64,000 nt of DNA from the NCBI GenBank assembly GCA_022800935.1, contig JAAWRH010000003.1:1-64000 (forward strand), read 5' to 3'. The position numbers were made by a program, and so were the translations under genes. Below are positions 45,001 to 52,576 of this stretch, in pieces. Under the pieces are notes generated by a model. The model worked only from the letters and a program-made list of their open reading frames with translations, was not told where the DNA came from and searched no databases. The stretch's first letter is position 1. Every line of letters begins with the position of its first letter. Source of the DNA: Oscillospiraceae bacterium (lineage in GTDB: Bacteria; Bacillota; Clostridia; Oscillospirales; Ruminococcaceae).

Positions 45001-47246
45001 TAATAGGTGACGGTCTTTTTCAGGATCGGGTCATAGTAGGTGGAGGCGGGCGTCTTGATATAGGTGGTCCGGTTGACCACCACCCGCAGGGGGATATTCG
45101 CCGCCGGGCCGCTGTAGGCCTCGTCGGTGCTAATGGAGGTATCCGCCCCATATTTGGCCTCGTTGAGGTAGTTGGCCCGGATGGTCAGGGTGGTATTGTC
45201 GTCGTCGTTTTCGGTTTTGATGCCGATTTTAGAGCGGACCACCGGGATATTGCCGTTCATGGACATATAGACGTCCCGCTGGTCGCCGCTGCTGACGGTA
45301 TACCACAGAGAGGAGGGATACCACATGGGAATGGGTTCATACCCGTTATCCCGGTAATACCGGGAATGCTGGGCCGAACCGGTTTCATCCAGGGTGACGG
45401 CCTCCTCGCCGTTGGCATTGACATATACCCTTCCGCCGGACACCGGGGATCCGTCAAAGTAGTTCGCCTTGATGCCGAAGTCGATGGCCTCATTGGCATA
45501 GTAGAACGTTTTAGAGTGAGAAATGTCCAAAATATAGCTGGGCTTGGTATACTCCGTGATTTTGAGATAGTGGTAGCCGTAGGATTTGCCGGTTTCATCC
45601 TGAATCGCAAATTCGTAATTTCCCTGCTCCAGGGAGGCAAAGGACAGCTCCCCGGTAAAGGTATTGTCGTTCCCGACCTTGACGGAAACACCGGAAATAG
45701 TCCTGTCATCATCGGAGAGGATGGCGGCCTTCACCGAGGCAGGGGTTCTGCCGGAGGAACCCCTGGGGGCCACAACGCCCCAGAAATGGACGGTATCCGA
45801 CGGCTGGTAGATTTCCCGGTCAGTGTAGAGGGCCAGATAATACTGCTCGGACAGGGGAATCTCCGATTCTCCCCGCAAATATTCTACATCGTAGTAAATG
45901 GGTGCGCCGTCCCTTCGGATGGTGACCGAGGAGCGGGCCAGCTCCCCGGAGGAAATCCGGGCGATGCCGCCGGCGTTGGTTTTGCCGCTGGCAGAGGGCA
46001 GCTTGCCCTTGATATCCTGGAAGGTAATCTCCACATTCTCCAGGGGCTTGCCCGTTTCGGGGTCGTTGACCCAGACCAGGGAATTGCCGCTGGCGAATTC
46101 CAGGTAGACGGAGAGACTGCATATCTGGAAATACTTTTGGACCTGTATCTTCTTTTCGGTGTTTTCAACCATCATCACATAGAAGCCGGGCTCCAGCCCG
46201 CCGGGGATGATGGTGTAATACTGGGAGCTGTTGGGGATGGGAGCCAACTTCTGGGTTTCCTGGTACACCCTTTGGAGGGTTGAGGTATCGGTGCGGTACT
46301 CCTCCTTTGGGCCCCAGCGCACATTGGCGTAGTTGTTGTACTTTTGGATTTCATCCACATATGCCTGATAACCGTCGAAACGGTAGGCGGAAATCTGGTA
46401 GTCCAGCTGGGCGGTTTCGTCTCTGGTGTAGACGGAGAAATAGACGTCGTCGCCGGGCATAAAGGTCTCATAGTCCTCGCCCGCGTTGTTGAACCAATAG
46501 CCGCCGCCCCGCTTGCCCTCCTCGGTGCCGAAGGAATAGGAATACTCCTCCTTCAGCTCCATGCCGTTGGCGGCCTTGAGGCCGGGGGTGAGGCTGACAT
46601 GGTAGTAGGTATTTTCCTGAAGGGGCTCGGAGGGGACAAAGATGCCAGTATAACCGGAAACCCGGAACTCTCCGGAGACAGCGGGCTGGATAGAGAAGTG
46701 GGCCTTAAAGTCCTCGGCGGAGACGCCGGTGGTGTTAAAGGAAATCTCAATGCCGGAATCCAGCTCCACATAGTCATAGTCCTGACTGGGATAGGAGCTG
46801 TTGACCAGCAGGTCGCATTCGGTCTGGAAGGCGAAGGACTGGACGGCCTTTCCGTCGCTGCCCATGGCCTGGAACTGGTAGACCTGGTTGCGCTCCAGGG
46901 GATCGGAGGGGGTTAAAAGCCATCCCTCCTCCTGCTTTTCCAGGGAATAGGAGAAGGAAGGTTCCGTTTGGAGGACGGCGCGCAGCTCCTTTTCCTTCCA
47001 TTTGGGGGCGTCCTCCCCGGTAATCAGAAAGCCCTGGTCCGCTGATATTCCGTAGTCCCCCTGGGAACGTGGGGATATAGACAGGGTGGACAGGTCGATA
47101 TCCACCTGTACCGGCGCGGGGGGAGCGGGTTCGCTGGTATCGGGCGGGGTATTTTGGGGAGTACAGCCAAATATCAGTATCATGGACGCTGCCAGGAGGG
47201 TTGCAAACCCCTTTGCAGCAAGTCCTTTTTTGGTGCGATTACGCAT
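42036..47246 (-). CDS. Alpha-2-macroglobulin family lipoprotein without thioester motif
   Basis: A very large surface lipoprotein, 1736 residues, with signal peptide and lipobox (IFGC near residue 28). An Ig-like domain (SYPSQDYDYVELDSGIEI) comes first, then MG2 (LALYTDREIYQPSDTVHFWG, about 470-560) and the alpha-2-macroglobulin domain (DFLDTALFQTVKADENG and DNITSWRITAAAVTG, about 1010-1050). A helical TED-like region follows (about 1190-1480), then a Pro/Glu/Asp-rich segment (about 1595-1685). The CGEQ thioester motif is absent, as in some bacterial A2M proteins. A protease trap or cell-surface structural role is likely. ATG at 47246 has AGAGGGA upstream. A TATAAT lies at 47295-47300. Confidence 0.88.
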   Translation of the reverse strand: MRNRTKKGLAAKGFATLLAASMILIFGCTPQNTPPDTSEPAPPAPVQVDIDLSTLSISPRSQGDYGISADQGFLITGEDAPKWKEKELRAVLQTEPSFSYSLEKQEEGWLLTPSDPLERNQVYQFQAMGSDGKAVQSFAFQTECDLLVNSSYPSQDYDYVELDSGIEISFNTTGVSAEDFKAHFSIQPAVSGEFRVSGYTGIFVPSEPLQENTYYHVSLTPGLKAANGMELKEEYSYSFGTEEGKRGGGYWFNNAGEDYETFMPGDDVYFSVYTRDETAQLDYQISAYRFDGYQAYVDEIQKYNNYANVRWGPKEEYRTDTSTLQRVYQETQKLAPIPNSSQYYTIIPGGLEPGFYVMMVENTEKKIQVQKYFQICSLSVYLEFASGNSLVWVNDPETGKPLENVEITFQDIKGKLPSASGKTNAGGIARISSGELARSSVTIRRDGAPIYYDVEYLRGESEIPLSEQYYLALYTDREIYQPSDTVHFWGVVAPRGSSGRTPASVKAAILSDDDRTISGVSVKVGNDNTFTGELSFASLEQGNYEFAIQDETGKSYGYHYLKITEYTKPSYILDISHSKTFYYANEAIDFGIKANYFDGSPVSGGRVYVNANGEEAVTLDETGSAQHSRYYRDNGYEPIPMWYPSSLWYTVSSGDQRDVYMSMNGNIPVVRSKIGIKTENDDDNTTLTIRANYLNEAKYGADTSISTDEAYSGPAANIPLRVVVNRTTYIKTPASTYYDPILKKTVTYYKTDSKEDIAAVLPAQTVNGVAQVPIADFQPTDDVSYWYQIEFDGGVNGQVRANHYPSRYRYYRGSDGYSYSFRSDYEQMNCKENDKIPLALYLNGKRAENKGKILYNVYQRDMLSSAFLDQGVSETSLTFTGEYIPSVQITGAYFDGRKVFTIQNFSAYFDHTDKALQLDVSSDRETYRPGEEASITVKVSEPNASVCVGVVDESIFQLAPQQLDIAQQLYKYIYYPSVSQSASYKPYEEEIAEDGNPNSGMGGAGGGDSGYVREDFLDTALFQTVKADENGVASVKLTMPDNITSWRITAAAVTGDLKGGSNTNNTIVTQPFYLQTIVTGEYLTGDDISVSAMGVGTEASHGEELEITALLKAPDGTVLDTLEAKGQAGRQIPFNFGKRPEGDYILELSAKSGEYSDALRQPLSVVPSVQTEAVFRNVPFEQISALESVRYPVRVTVYNTKLEPYLQVLQHLMYRDTARTEALAASYEARKLYNALLPEEERESVYKDKRLEDIFDWESGGIRILPGSEADPAASAKMLIAAPDLANSRGKKNYFLSILSDPAVTQEQRVYAYLGLAALEQPILRDIQRLATEERPASEKLLLGAALASFGDSAGAEQILSSLSGLRREQNGLVWYEGVNQEETLKNTANALLLVSLGKTDTTEGDGMALWLVEQTVNDRLADTPVSLELLAYLKNFGFEGLPESKFSYMEDGKLQEVTLDERGMTTLSFYKDALEKADFKAISGDIAANVRTIAYSSGLSTAGEDLVQISKQYYPVYAENGFIAGQRVRVECTVTFSPDAPDGSYVFSDFIPSGMRYLPTQEGYRGSDYNGEISGFARNEGQKMNGYVYLQRMKEEPVEPLADTASDEPAAVVSEEPVPEAEAPADANPNTDDEAEENPNTGDDVEEDEGGPPSDGMLEEPIEEPALEEPPQEPMEPYDPWAGIQSGASDGPLTYTLVYYVSNTLSGEFQTETAVISSKEHNIRVESAPGTIVIR

Positions 47247-47354
47247 ATAAAATCCCTCTTTTCTCTGTAGATCGTCTCGGAACGAATCTCTCTGATTATA
47301 TAGTAGCGGAATAAAGGCGAATTTTTGCATCCCCGTCCAATTTTTTCGACTATT

Positions 47355-48036
47355 TTAAAAAGGTCCCATCCACTTCTCCAGAACCCAAAAAATCCCTCCC
47401 AGCTCCCGCACCTCAAAATCCGGCCGGACCTCTCCGGCCGCCGCGCCTTTCCGGTTGACCCAGCAGGCTTTGATTCCGACAGACTGCGGTCCCAGAACGT
47501 CGTCGTTCAGGGAATCCCCCACAAAAAGGGCCTCAGAGGGAAGAAGTCTCAGGCTGTGAAGTATCTTCTCATAAAACACCCTTTCCGGTTTATACGCCTT
47601 TATGGATTCAGAGGTGAAGATATAGGGAACCTCCAGTCCGTTCCAGGTCCATCAGCAGGGGGGCCGTGTCGGTGGTAGAACCGATGGCGACAATGTAATC
47701 CTTCCCCAGCTCCCGCAGAACCGCTCCTGCCTCCGGGAAGGCCGTCCTGTGCCCCAGGGTATCCAGCATAACTTTCACATCCTGGCAGGCGTCTCGCGTC
47801 AGGCCGTATTCCCGATAAAGCTGGCAGAGGTCCAGGAGAAACACTTCCTCCTCCGTGAGAAAAGCCGCCCGGCTGTCGATATGCTGCCGGTGGAGCTTTT
47901 TCCATCTCCCGTAAAACGCGGTCGGTTCAATATCGGTCCGCCGGTTCAGGGCGAGAATTTCTCCGGCAGCCCGGACAGAGCCGTCCCCGGTGGAAATCAG
48001 TGTCCCATAGGCGTCGAACAATATGGCTTTCAGCAT
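47355..48036 (-). pseudogene. HAD-family phosphatase, frameshifted
   Basis: Two frames together encode a HAD-IA phosphatase of about 225 residues. The first frame has motif I (LKAILFDAYGTLISTGDG), the helical cap and motif II (VAIGSTTDTAPLLMDLER), then stops at 47608. The second frame carries IFTSESIKAYKPERVFYEKIL with the motif III lysine and motif IV (FVGDSLNDDVLGPQSVG). The frame changes around 47640, consistent with loss of one 5-nt unit from a tandem repeat. If real, the enzyme is inactive. ATG at 48036 follows GGGAGG. It lies just after the tRNA-Leu terminator. Confidence 0.8.
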
Positions 48037-48057
48037 GAATTGCATCCTCCCTGCAAC

Positions 48058-48098
48058 AAAAAGAGAGGGGAAAACCCTTCGCAGATTTTCCCCTCTTT
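48058..48098 (-). terminator. Terminator of tRNA-Leu
   Basis: On the minus strand AAAGAGGGGAAAA pairs with TTTTCCCCTCT, followed by CTTTTTG. Confidence 0.75.
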
Positions 48099-48108
48099 CA
48101 TTCATTAT

Positions 48109-48186
48109 GCGGGTAACAGGACTTGAACCTGCACGGTTGCCCGCCAGATCCTAAATCTGGTGCGTCTGCCATTCCGCCATACCCGC
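48109..48186 (-). tRNA. tRNA-Leu (anticodon TAG)
   Basis: A 78-nt cloverleaf with acceptor stem GCGGGTA pairing TACCCGC, anticodon stem CCAGA/TCTGG with loop TTTAGGA (anticodon TAG), a short type II variable arm (CGG with CCG) and the T loop GTTCAAGTC. CCA is not encoded. Confidence 0.95.
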
Positions 48187-48259
48187 ATGGTTTCTCTATT
48201 TTAGCATATGGACGGAGGGGTTGTCAATAGGGGCATTTCGACATTCTTTTGCTTTCAAT

Positions 48260-48859
48260 TTAACGTCTCCGAGCATCCCTGTGAAAAAAGTACCCCAGAT
48301 TGATCCTTACCTCTCGTCTGCCAATATCATTGTTTGTGTAACAGCATGTGTCAAAGCCAATCAGTTCAAAACCCTCGTGAAGATAGAAGCCGATGGCGTT
48401 CGTATTGCAAGATTGCGTTTCCAGAATGACAGCGCGCCGGTTTTGGTTTGCGGCAATTTCCTTTGCCTTATCCATCAGCCTTTTCCCGATTCCCTGACGG
48501 CGAAGTCCGTCGGACACCCATAGCTCTGTGACCATAAGCCTGTTTGACCATTCCTCCGGACATACCTCAATACAGGCCAGCAAATCTCCATTCTCACTGA
48601 CAATACCAAAGGCTTCCGCGTTCTCCCAATGCTCCTGATATAATGAATCAGGGAAATCATATTCTTCAGGGGTATGAACGATCTCCTCTTCCGCTTGTTT
48701 CCTGGTTAAGGAAATAGTACATCCGCTGCTGTCCAGCGGTTGAATTTCCAAGTCATAGTAGCTGTCGCTTCTTGTTACTAACGGTATAACCGCACCCTTC
48801 CACTTTTCCTTCGGCAATGCTATGATTTCATTTCTGTCATTTGCCCTTTTCTTTTCCAT
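48260..48859 (-). CDS. GNAT N-acetyltransferase, streptothricin-acetyltransferase-like
   Basis: A 199-residue acetyl-CoA dependent transferase. The acetyl-CoA loop RRQGIGKRLMDKA is intact near residue 125, followed by AVILETQSCNTNAIGFYLHEGFELIGFDTCCYTN, which resembles the streptothricin acetyltransferase subgroup (LETQ-N-FY-GF-DT pattern). The natural substrate is unknown and resistance is only a possibility. ATG at 48859 follows GGAG. A 10-bp hairpin (about 48880-48910) separates it from the next minus-strand gene. Confidence 0.82.
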   Translation of the reverse strand: MEKKRANDRNEIIALPKEKWKGAVIPLVTRSDSYYDLEIQPLDSSGCTISLTRKQAEEEIVHTPEEYDFPDSLYQEHWENAEAFGIVSENGDLLACIEVCPEEWSNRLMVTELWVSDGLRRQGIGKRLMDKAKEIAANQNRRAVILETQSCNTNAIGFYLHEGFELIGFDTCCYTNNDIGRREVRINLGYFFHRDARRR

Positions 48860-48931
48860 ATACAATCTCCATAAGTCCCAACTGCCTGCCCCCGCTTTGG
48901 AGGACAGGCAGCCAAAATATCCTTCTTACTC

Positions 48932-50416
48932 TTACTTCACAAAGGGATTCTCTGTGGGATACAGCACGCCAGCAGGCTGGTTGTAGCCAATATCTCCCAC
49001 GCCCAGGTACTTGAATACCTCAAACAGCGTCTTCCCTACATGGCCAAAGGCAACCGCGCCATGGTGGGGATAGTGCTTCTCAATCAGCACATGACGGTAG
49101 AACCGCCCCATCTCCGGAATGGCAAATACGCCGATTCCGCCAAAGGAACGGGTCGCCACCGGCAGAACCTCGCCCTGGGCCACATACGCCGTCAGCTTCG
49201 CGTCGGCAGTGGACTGCAAACGGTAGAAGGTGATAGCCCCCGGTACAATGTCCCCCTCCAGGGTGCCGCGGGTGATGTCCGGCTCCTTGTCGGGCTCCAG
49301 CCCTCTGTGCATGATAAGCTGATACTTCATACTGCACGAAACCAGCTTCTTGGAGCAGGTGTTACCGCAGTGGAAGCCCATAAAGGTATCCTTGTGGGTG
49401 TAGTCGAACTTCCCGGCAATGTCGTTGTCGTACATCTCCTTGGGAACGGAGTTGTTGATGTCCAGCAGGGTGACGGCATCCTGGGTGATGCAGGTGCCTA
49501 TGTACTCGCTGAGTGCACCGTAGATGTCAACCTCACAGGAGACAGGGATACCCCGTCCTGTCAGGCGGGAGTTGACATAGCAGGGAACAAAGCCGAACTG
49601 GGTCTGGAACGCGGGCCAGCATTTGTTGGCCAGTGCGACATAGGGCCGGGAGCCCTTGTGCTCCTCAATCCAATCCAGCAGGGTGATTTCATACTGGGCC
49701 AGCTTGGGCAGAATGCCGGGCATCTTGTTGCCCTCGCCCAGCTCCTTCTCCATGTCCGCCTGTACCTCGGCGATTCTGGGGTCGCCCGCATGGGCGTTGA
49801 AGGCCGCGAAAAGGTCCAACTCGGAGTTTTCCTCAATCTCCACCCCCAGCTGATGGAGCTGGAAGATAGGAGCGTTGCAGGCCAGGAAATCCTGGGGACG
49901 GGGGCCGAAGGAGATAATCTTCAGGTTCTTCAGGCCAATCACCGTGCGGGCAATGGGCAGGAAGTCCTGGAGCATATCCGCGATTTCCCCGGCGGTTCCC
50001 ACGGGGTATTCGGGGATATAGGCCTTTACGCCCCGCAGGGCCAGGTTGTAGCTGGCGTTGAGCATACCGCAGTATGCGTCGCCGCGGGAGCTGGCTAGGG
50101 TGGGGATGTCCTCCTCGGCGGCGGCGGCAAACATCACAGGGCCGTCAAATTCCTTTGCCAGAAGGGTCTCGGAGGATTCGGGGCCAAAGTTGCCCAGATA
50201 AACCAGCAGGGCGTTTACGCCCTTTTCCCGGATATCCGCCAGAGCCTTGCGCATATGCAGCTCGTTTTCCACGGTTACGGGGCATTCATAAATTTCAATT
50301 CCCTTTGTCTTGCAGGCGTCCACAAGGGCGTGGCGGCGGTTGGCGGACAGCTCCATGGGGAAGCAGTCGCGGCTGACAGACACAACGCCCAGATTGACGG
50401 TGGGTATATTGTTCAT
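48932..50416 (-). CDS. L-fucose/L-arabinose isomerase family protein
   Basis: A 494-residue protein with the fold of FucI/AraA sugar isomerases: an N-terminal NLGVVSVSRDCFP and LVYLGNFGPESSE segment, a central domain with GRGIPVSCEVDIYGALS, and the C-terminal FMGFHCGNTCS and GDIVPGAITFYRLQ. Such distant homologues are annotated only as fucose isomerase related, and the true substrate is unknown. TGGAGG lies before the ATG. It appears monocistronic. Confidence 0.8.
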   Translation of the reverse strand: MNNIPTVNLGVVSVSRDCFPMELSANRRHALVDACKTKGIEIYECPVTVENELHMRKALADIREKGVNALLVYLGNFGPESSETLLAKEFDGPVMFAAAAEEDIPTLASSRGDAYCGMLNASYNLALRGVKAYIPEYPVGTAGEIADMLQDFLPIARTVIGLKNLKIISFGPRPQDFLACNAPIFQLHQLGVEIEENSELDLFAAFNAHAGDPRIAEVQADMEKELGEGNKMPGILPKLAQYEITLLDWIEEHKGSRPYVALANKCWPAFQTQFGFVPCYVNSRLTGRGIPVSCEVDIYGALSEYIGTCITQDAVTLLDINNSVPKEMYDNDIAGKFDYTHKDTFMGFHCGNTCSKKLVSCSMKYQLIMHRGLEPDKEPDITRGTLEGDIVPGAITFYRLQSTADAKLTAYVAQGEVLPVATRSFGGIGVFAIPEMGRFYRHVLIEKHYPHHGAVAFGHVGKTLFEVFKYLGVGDIGYNQPAGVLYPTENPFVK

Positions 50417-50475
50417 TGTCCATTCCTCCAGTTTTTACTGTAATTGGGGCCTATTACCCTTATACTTATAATACT

Positions 50476-50503
50476 ATACTATGCCGCTAAAAGTCTATAT
50501 CAA
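50476..50503 (-). promoter_or_regulatory. Promoter candidate of the isomerase-like gene
   Basis: On the minus strand TTGATA (50498-50503) and TAGTAT (50476-50481) are 16 nt apart; several overlapping TATA-like hexamers follow. Confidence 0.45.
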
Positions 50504-50540
50504 ATTGAAATATTTTTTAGAAAAAAATCACACAGGCAGA

Positions 50541-50573
50541 AAGAGAGACCCCCGCTATTGCAGAAGTCTCTCT
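50541..50573 (-). terminator. Terminator of tRNA-Gln
   Basis: On the minus strand AGAGAGAC pairs with GTCTCTCT across a 14-nt loop, followed by TTCTG. Confidence 0.6.
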
Positions 50574-50576
50574 AAA

Positions 50577-50650
50577 TGGTTGCCCGAAAAGGATTCGAAC
50601 CCTTACAAACAGAGTCAGAGTCTGTCGTGCTACCCTTACACAATCGGGCA
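50577..50650 (-). tRNA. tRNA-Gln (anticodon CTG)
   Basis: A 74-nt cloverleaf including an encoded CCA, acceptor stem TGCCCGA/TCGGGCA, anticodon stem ACAGA/TCTGT with loop CTCTGAC (anticodon CTG) and T loop GTTCGAATC. A promoter lies upstream. Confidence 0.94.
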
Positions 50651-50679
50651 ATATAGAACTGTTTTTCAGAACGTTTATT

Positions 50680-50707
50680 ATTATACCCTATCCTGGAAAA
50701 AAGTCAA
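50680..50707 (-). promoter_or_regulatory. Promoter of tRNA-Gln
   Basis: On the minus strand TTGACT (50702-50707) and TATAAT (50680-50685) are 16 nt apart. Confidence 0.65.
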
Positions 50708-50756
50708 CTGTTTTTTCAAAAAAAATTCAAAAAATTTTTCGACATCTTTCGCCAGG

Positions 50757-50793
50757 AGAAAAGACAGCCTGCGAAGAATTCCGCAGACTGTCC
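50757..50793 (-). terminator. Terminator of the mtnN-like gene
   Basis: On the minus strand GACAGTCTGCG pairs with CGCAGGCTGTC around a GAATTCTT loop, followed by TTTTCT. Confidence 0.75.
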
Positions 50794-50823
50794 CTGAACA
50801 AACGGTTTTAATCCGCTATGGCC

Positions 50824-51507
50824 TCAAGCCAGCTTCAGCATCTCCATGACGATTTTGGCGGAGTGCTCCGCCGCCTTTGGCGCGAACTCGTCAAAGCTCA
50901 TCCCCGCGTTGTCGTCCGCCCCATCGGACATACTGCGGATGACCACAAACGGAATCTTGTTTGCCGCCGCCACATGGCCGACTGCCGCGCCTTCCATCTC
51001 CACGCACATGGGATGGAACTGTCCCACAATGCGCTGCTTTTCGGCGTTTTCGGAGACAAATCTGTCCCCGGAAACAATCCTTCCCCCAAAGCATCGAAAA
51101 TCCGTTCCGGCAATCTTTTCACAGGCCTGTTCCGCCAGCCGTACCATGTCCTTGTCCGCAGCATATTCGGACACAAAGGGAGGGTTCCTTTCAAAAATGT
51201 CCAGGTCCGCATCGTGGTAGCACAGCTTTTCCGATACCACCACGTCGAAGATGCGCAGCCTCTCGTCCAGGGCCCCGGCCACGCCCACATTCACCAGCCG
51301 GTCAACCTTGAACACCGCCGCCAGCGTCTGGGCGCAGATGGCGGCGTTCACCTTGCCGATGCTGCAGCAGACCACAATGACCTTTTGACCGCACAGCGTT
51401 CCGATGTAGTAGGTCAGCCCGGAGATTTCCTCTGTCCTTTCAACCTCCATACTGTCCCGCAGCAGGGCGACCTCAGAATCCATCGCCCCAATGATACCCC
51501 ATGTCAT
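50824..51507 (-). CDS. mtnN: 5'-methylthioadenosine/S-adenosylhomocysteine nucleosidase
   Basis: A 227-residue nucleosidase that removes adenine from methylthioadenosine and S-adenosylhomocysteine, in methionine salvage and in the route to autoinducer-2. The motifs are all present: GIIGAMDSEV at the start, VNVGVAGAL, PMCVEMEGAAVGHVA with the catalytic glutamate, and SDGADDNAG with the catalytic aspartate. The ATG at 51507 has a perfect AGGAGG; the frame is open far upstream but that part is out of family. It is preceded 32 nt upstream by the SMI1/KNR4 gene. Confidence 0.94.
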   Translation of the reverse strand: MTWGIIGAMDSEVALLRDSMEVERTEEISGLTYYIGTLCGQKVIVVCCSIGKVNAAICAQTLAAVFKVDRLVNVGVAGALDERLRIFDVVVSEKLCYHDADLDIFERNPPFVSEYAADKDMVRLAEQACEKIAGTDFRCFGGRIVSGDRFVSENAEKQRIVGQFHPMCVEMEGAAVGHVAAANKIPFVVIRSMSDGADDNAGMSFDEFAPKAAEHSAKIVMEMLKLA

Positions 51508-51539
51508 AGTTACAAACCTCCTGAAAAATTTATTTGTCG

Positions 51540-52154
51540 CTATTCCCTGTCCTCTCCAACGGTGTCCCCGTTGATAAAGTCGCAGCCGGATTCTATCAGC
51601 ATCTCCAGATATTCGTCGAAGCTTTCCGCAATCACCCTCAGCTCGTCGGGGTCGTGGACATACATCACCACCTGCCCCTTTACCCCTTTCTCCGATGGGG
51701 AGAAATCGATAAAGAGCTGAGAGGTTCCCCCGTTGTTCATACAATCGGAAAAATGGAGCCAGCACATTTTGGAGGAATCGTCAATAATTCTGCCGTCAAT
51801 CTCCACCATGTCCCCATACTTCCGGTCAATGTATTCCGCCAGCCAGCTGAAATCCTCCCGGTCCGCCATCTGCTTTGCCGAAAGCAGATAATAGGGATAC
51901 TCTTCCAGGTCGGAGCCCAGCAAGTAAAAAGCTACCTTCTTTCCGGCGTATTCCCGCCAATAGGTCCCGTCCGCAAATTCCAAAAGCTGTATCAGGCTTT
52001 CCGGAATGTCAGGGTATAATTTCCGCAGGGCCTCCAGGTCTTCCTCGCTGGCCCCGTGGACCACCCCTTCAAAATCCTCCCATTCCTGCCCGGCGCCCTG
52101 TTCATGGTAGGCGTCTTCCAGACAGGTTAAGTATCTTTGTACCGTTTCGTTCAT
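51540..52154 (-). CDS. SMI1/KNR4 (SUKH-like) family protein
   Basis: A 204-residue protein. The N-terminal half has the SUKH pattern (HGASEEDLEALRKLYPDIPESLIQLLEFADGTYWREYAG), and the rest resembles SMI1/KNR4 proteins of Firmicutes. Many members are immunity proteins against secreted toxins, but no toxin gene lies next to it, so it is an orphan here. The start could be ATG at 52154 or GTG at 52169; the ribosome site AAAGGAG fits neither perfectly. It may be co-transcribed with mtnN. Confidence 0.7.
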   Translation of the reverse strand: MNETVQRYLTCLEDAYHEQGAGQEWEDFEGVVHGASEEDLEALRKLYPDIPESLIQLLEFADGTYWREYAGKKVAFYLLGSDLEEYPYYLLSAKQMADREDFSWLAEYIDRKYGDMVEIDGRIIDDSSKMCWLHFSDCMNNGGTSQLFIDFSPSEKGVKGQVVMYVHDPDELRVIAESFDEYLEMLIESGCDFINGDTVGEDRE

Positions 52155-52186
52155 TTCAGTTGATACCACTCCTTTTACCTTACCGG

Positions 52187-52570
52187 CGGGTTGGTTTGTT
52201 TCACGCCGTCGTCCCCTTCGGGGGCCCGGACGGCTGGATTTTGCGCATCTTTGGTTTGTCCGCTCTGCGGAGCGGACGAAGAGGAAGAATCCCGCCTTGT
52301 GGGGTCGCGTTACTTAGGTTAGTTAAGTGGTTAGAAATACCCTTTACGAAAAAAGCAACAGGCGGGATTCGATTTGTTGTATTGACAGAGAGGGTCGGTT
52401 TTACGTTTTTAGGGTTACAGGGAGCTGCTCTTTTGTTCGTGCAGGGAGTTTCGCCCTCTGCGGAGGGCGACCAGAGACTCTGTCTCTGGACTCTGCCGCC
52501 TTTGAAAAGGCGGGCGAAACTTTTGAATCGTGGGTTGAGATTCCACAACTGGGTTAGCGCTCGGTGCCAG
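52187..52570. repeat. Mosaic of palindromic repeats, including copy 2 of the GTGCAGGG element
   Basis: This 380-nt gap contains no credible gene but many hairpins. There is a GCCGTC/GACGGC stem near 52210 and a GTCCGCTC/GAGCGGAC stem near 52260. A 10-bp pairing, GAATCCCGCC with GGCGGGATTC, encloses about 70 nt (52287-52380). The element 52439-52528 has three perfect stems in series: TCGCCCTC/GAGGGCGA, CCAGAGA/TCTCTGG and CCGCCTTT/AAAGGCGG. That last element matches positions 1-95 in layout. Confidence 0.7.
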
Positions 52571-52576
52571 GGGTTT

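Noticed and set aside
43614-46283. 889-codon open frame on the plus strand inside the alpha-2-macroglobulin-like gene
   Set aside because: Gly/Val-rich composition without domain or signal, antisense to a clear lipoprotein gene.
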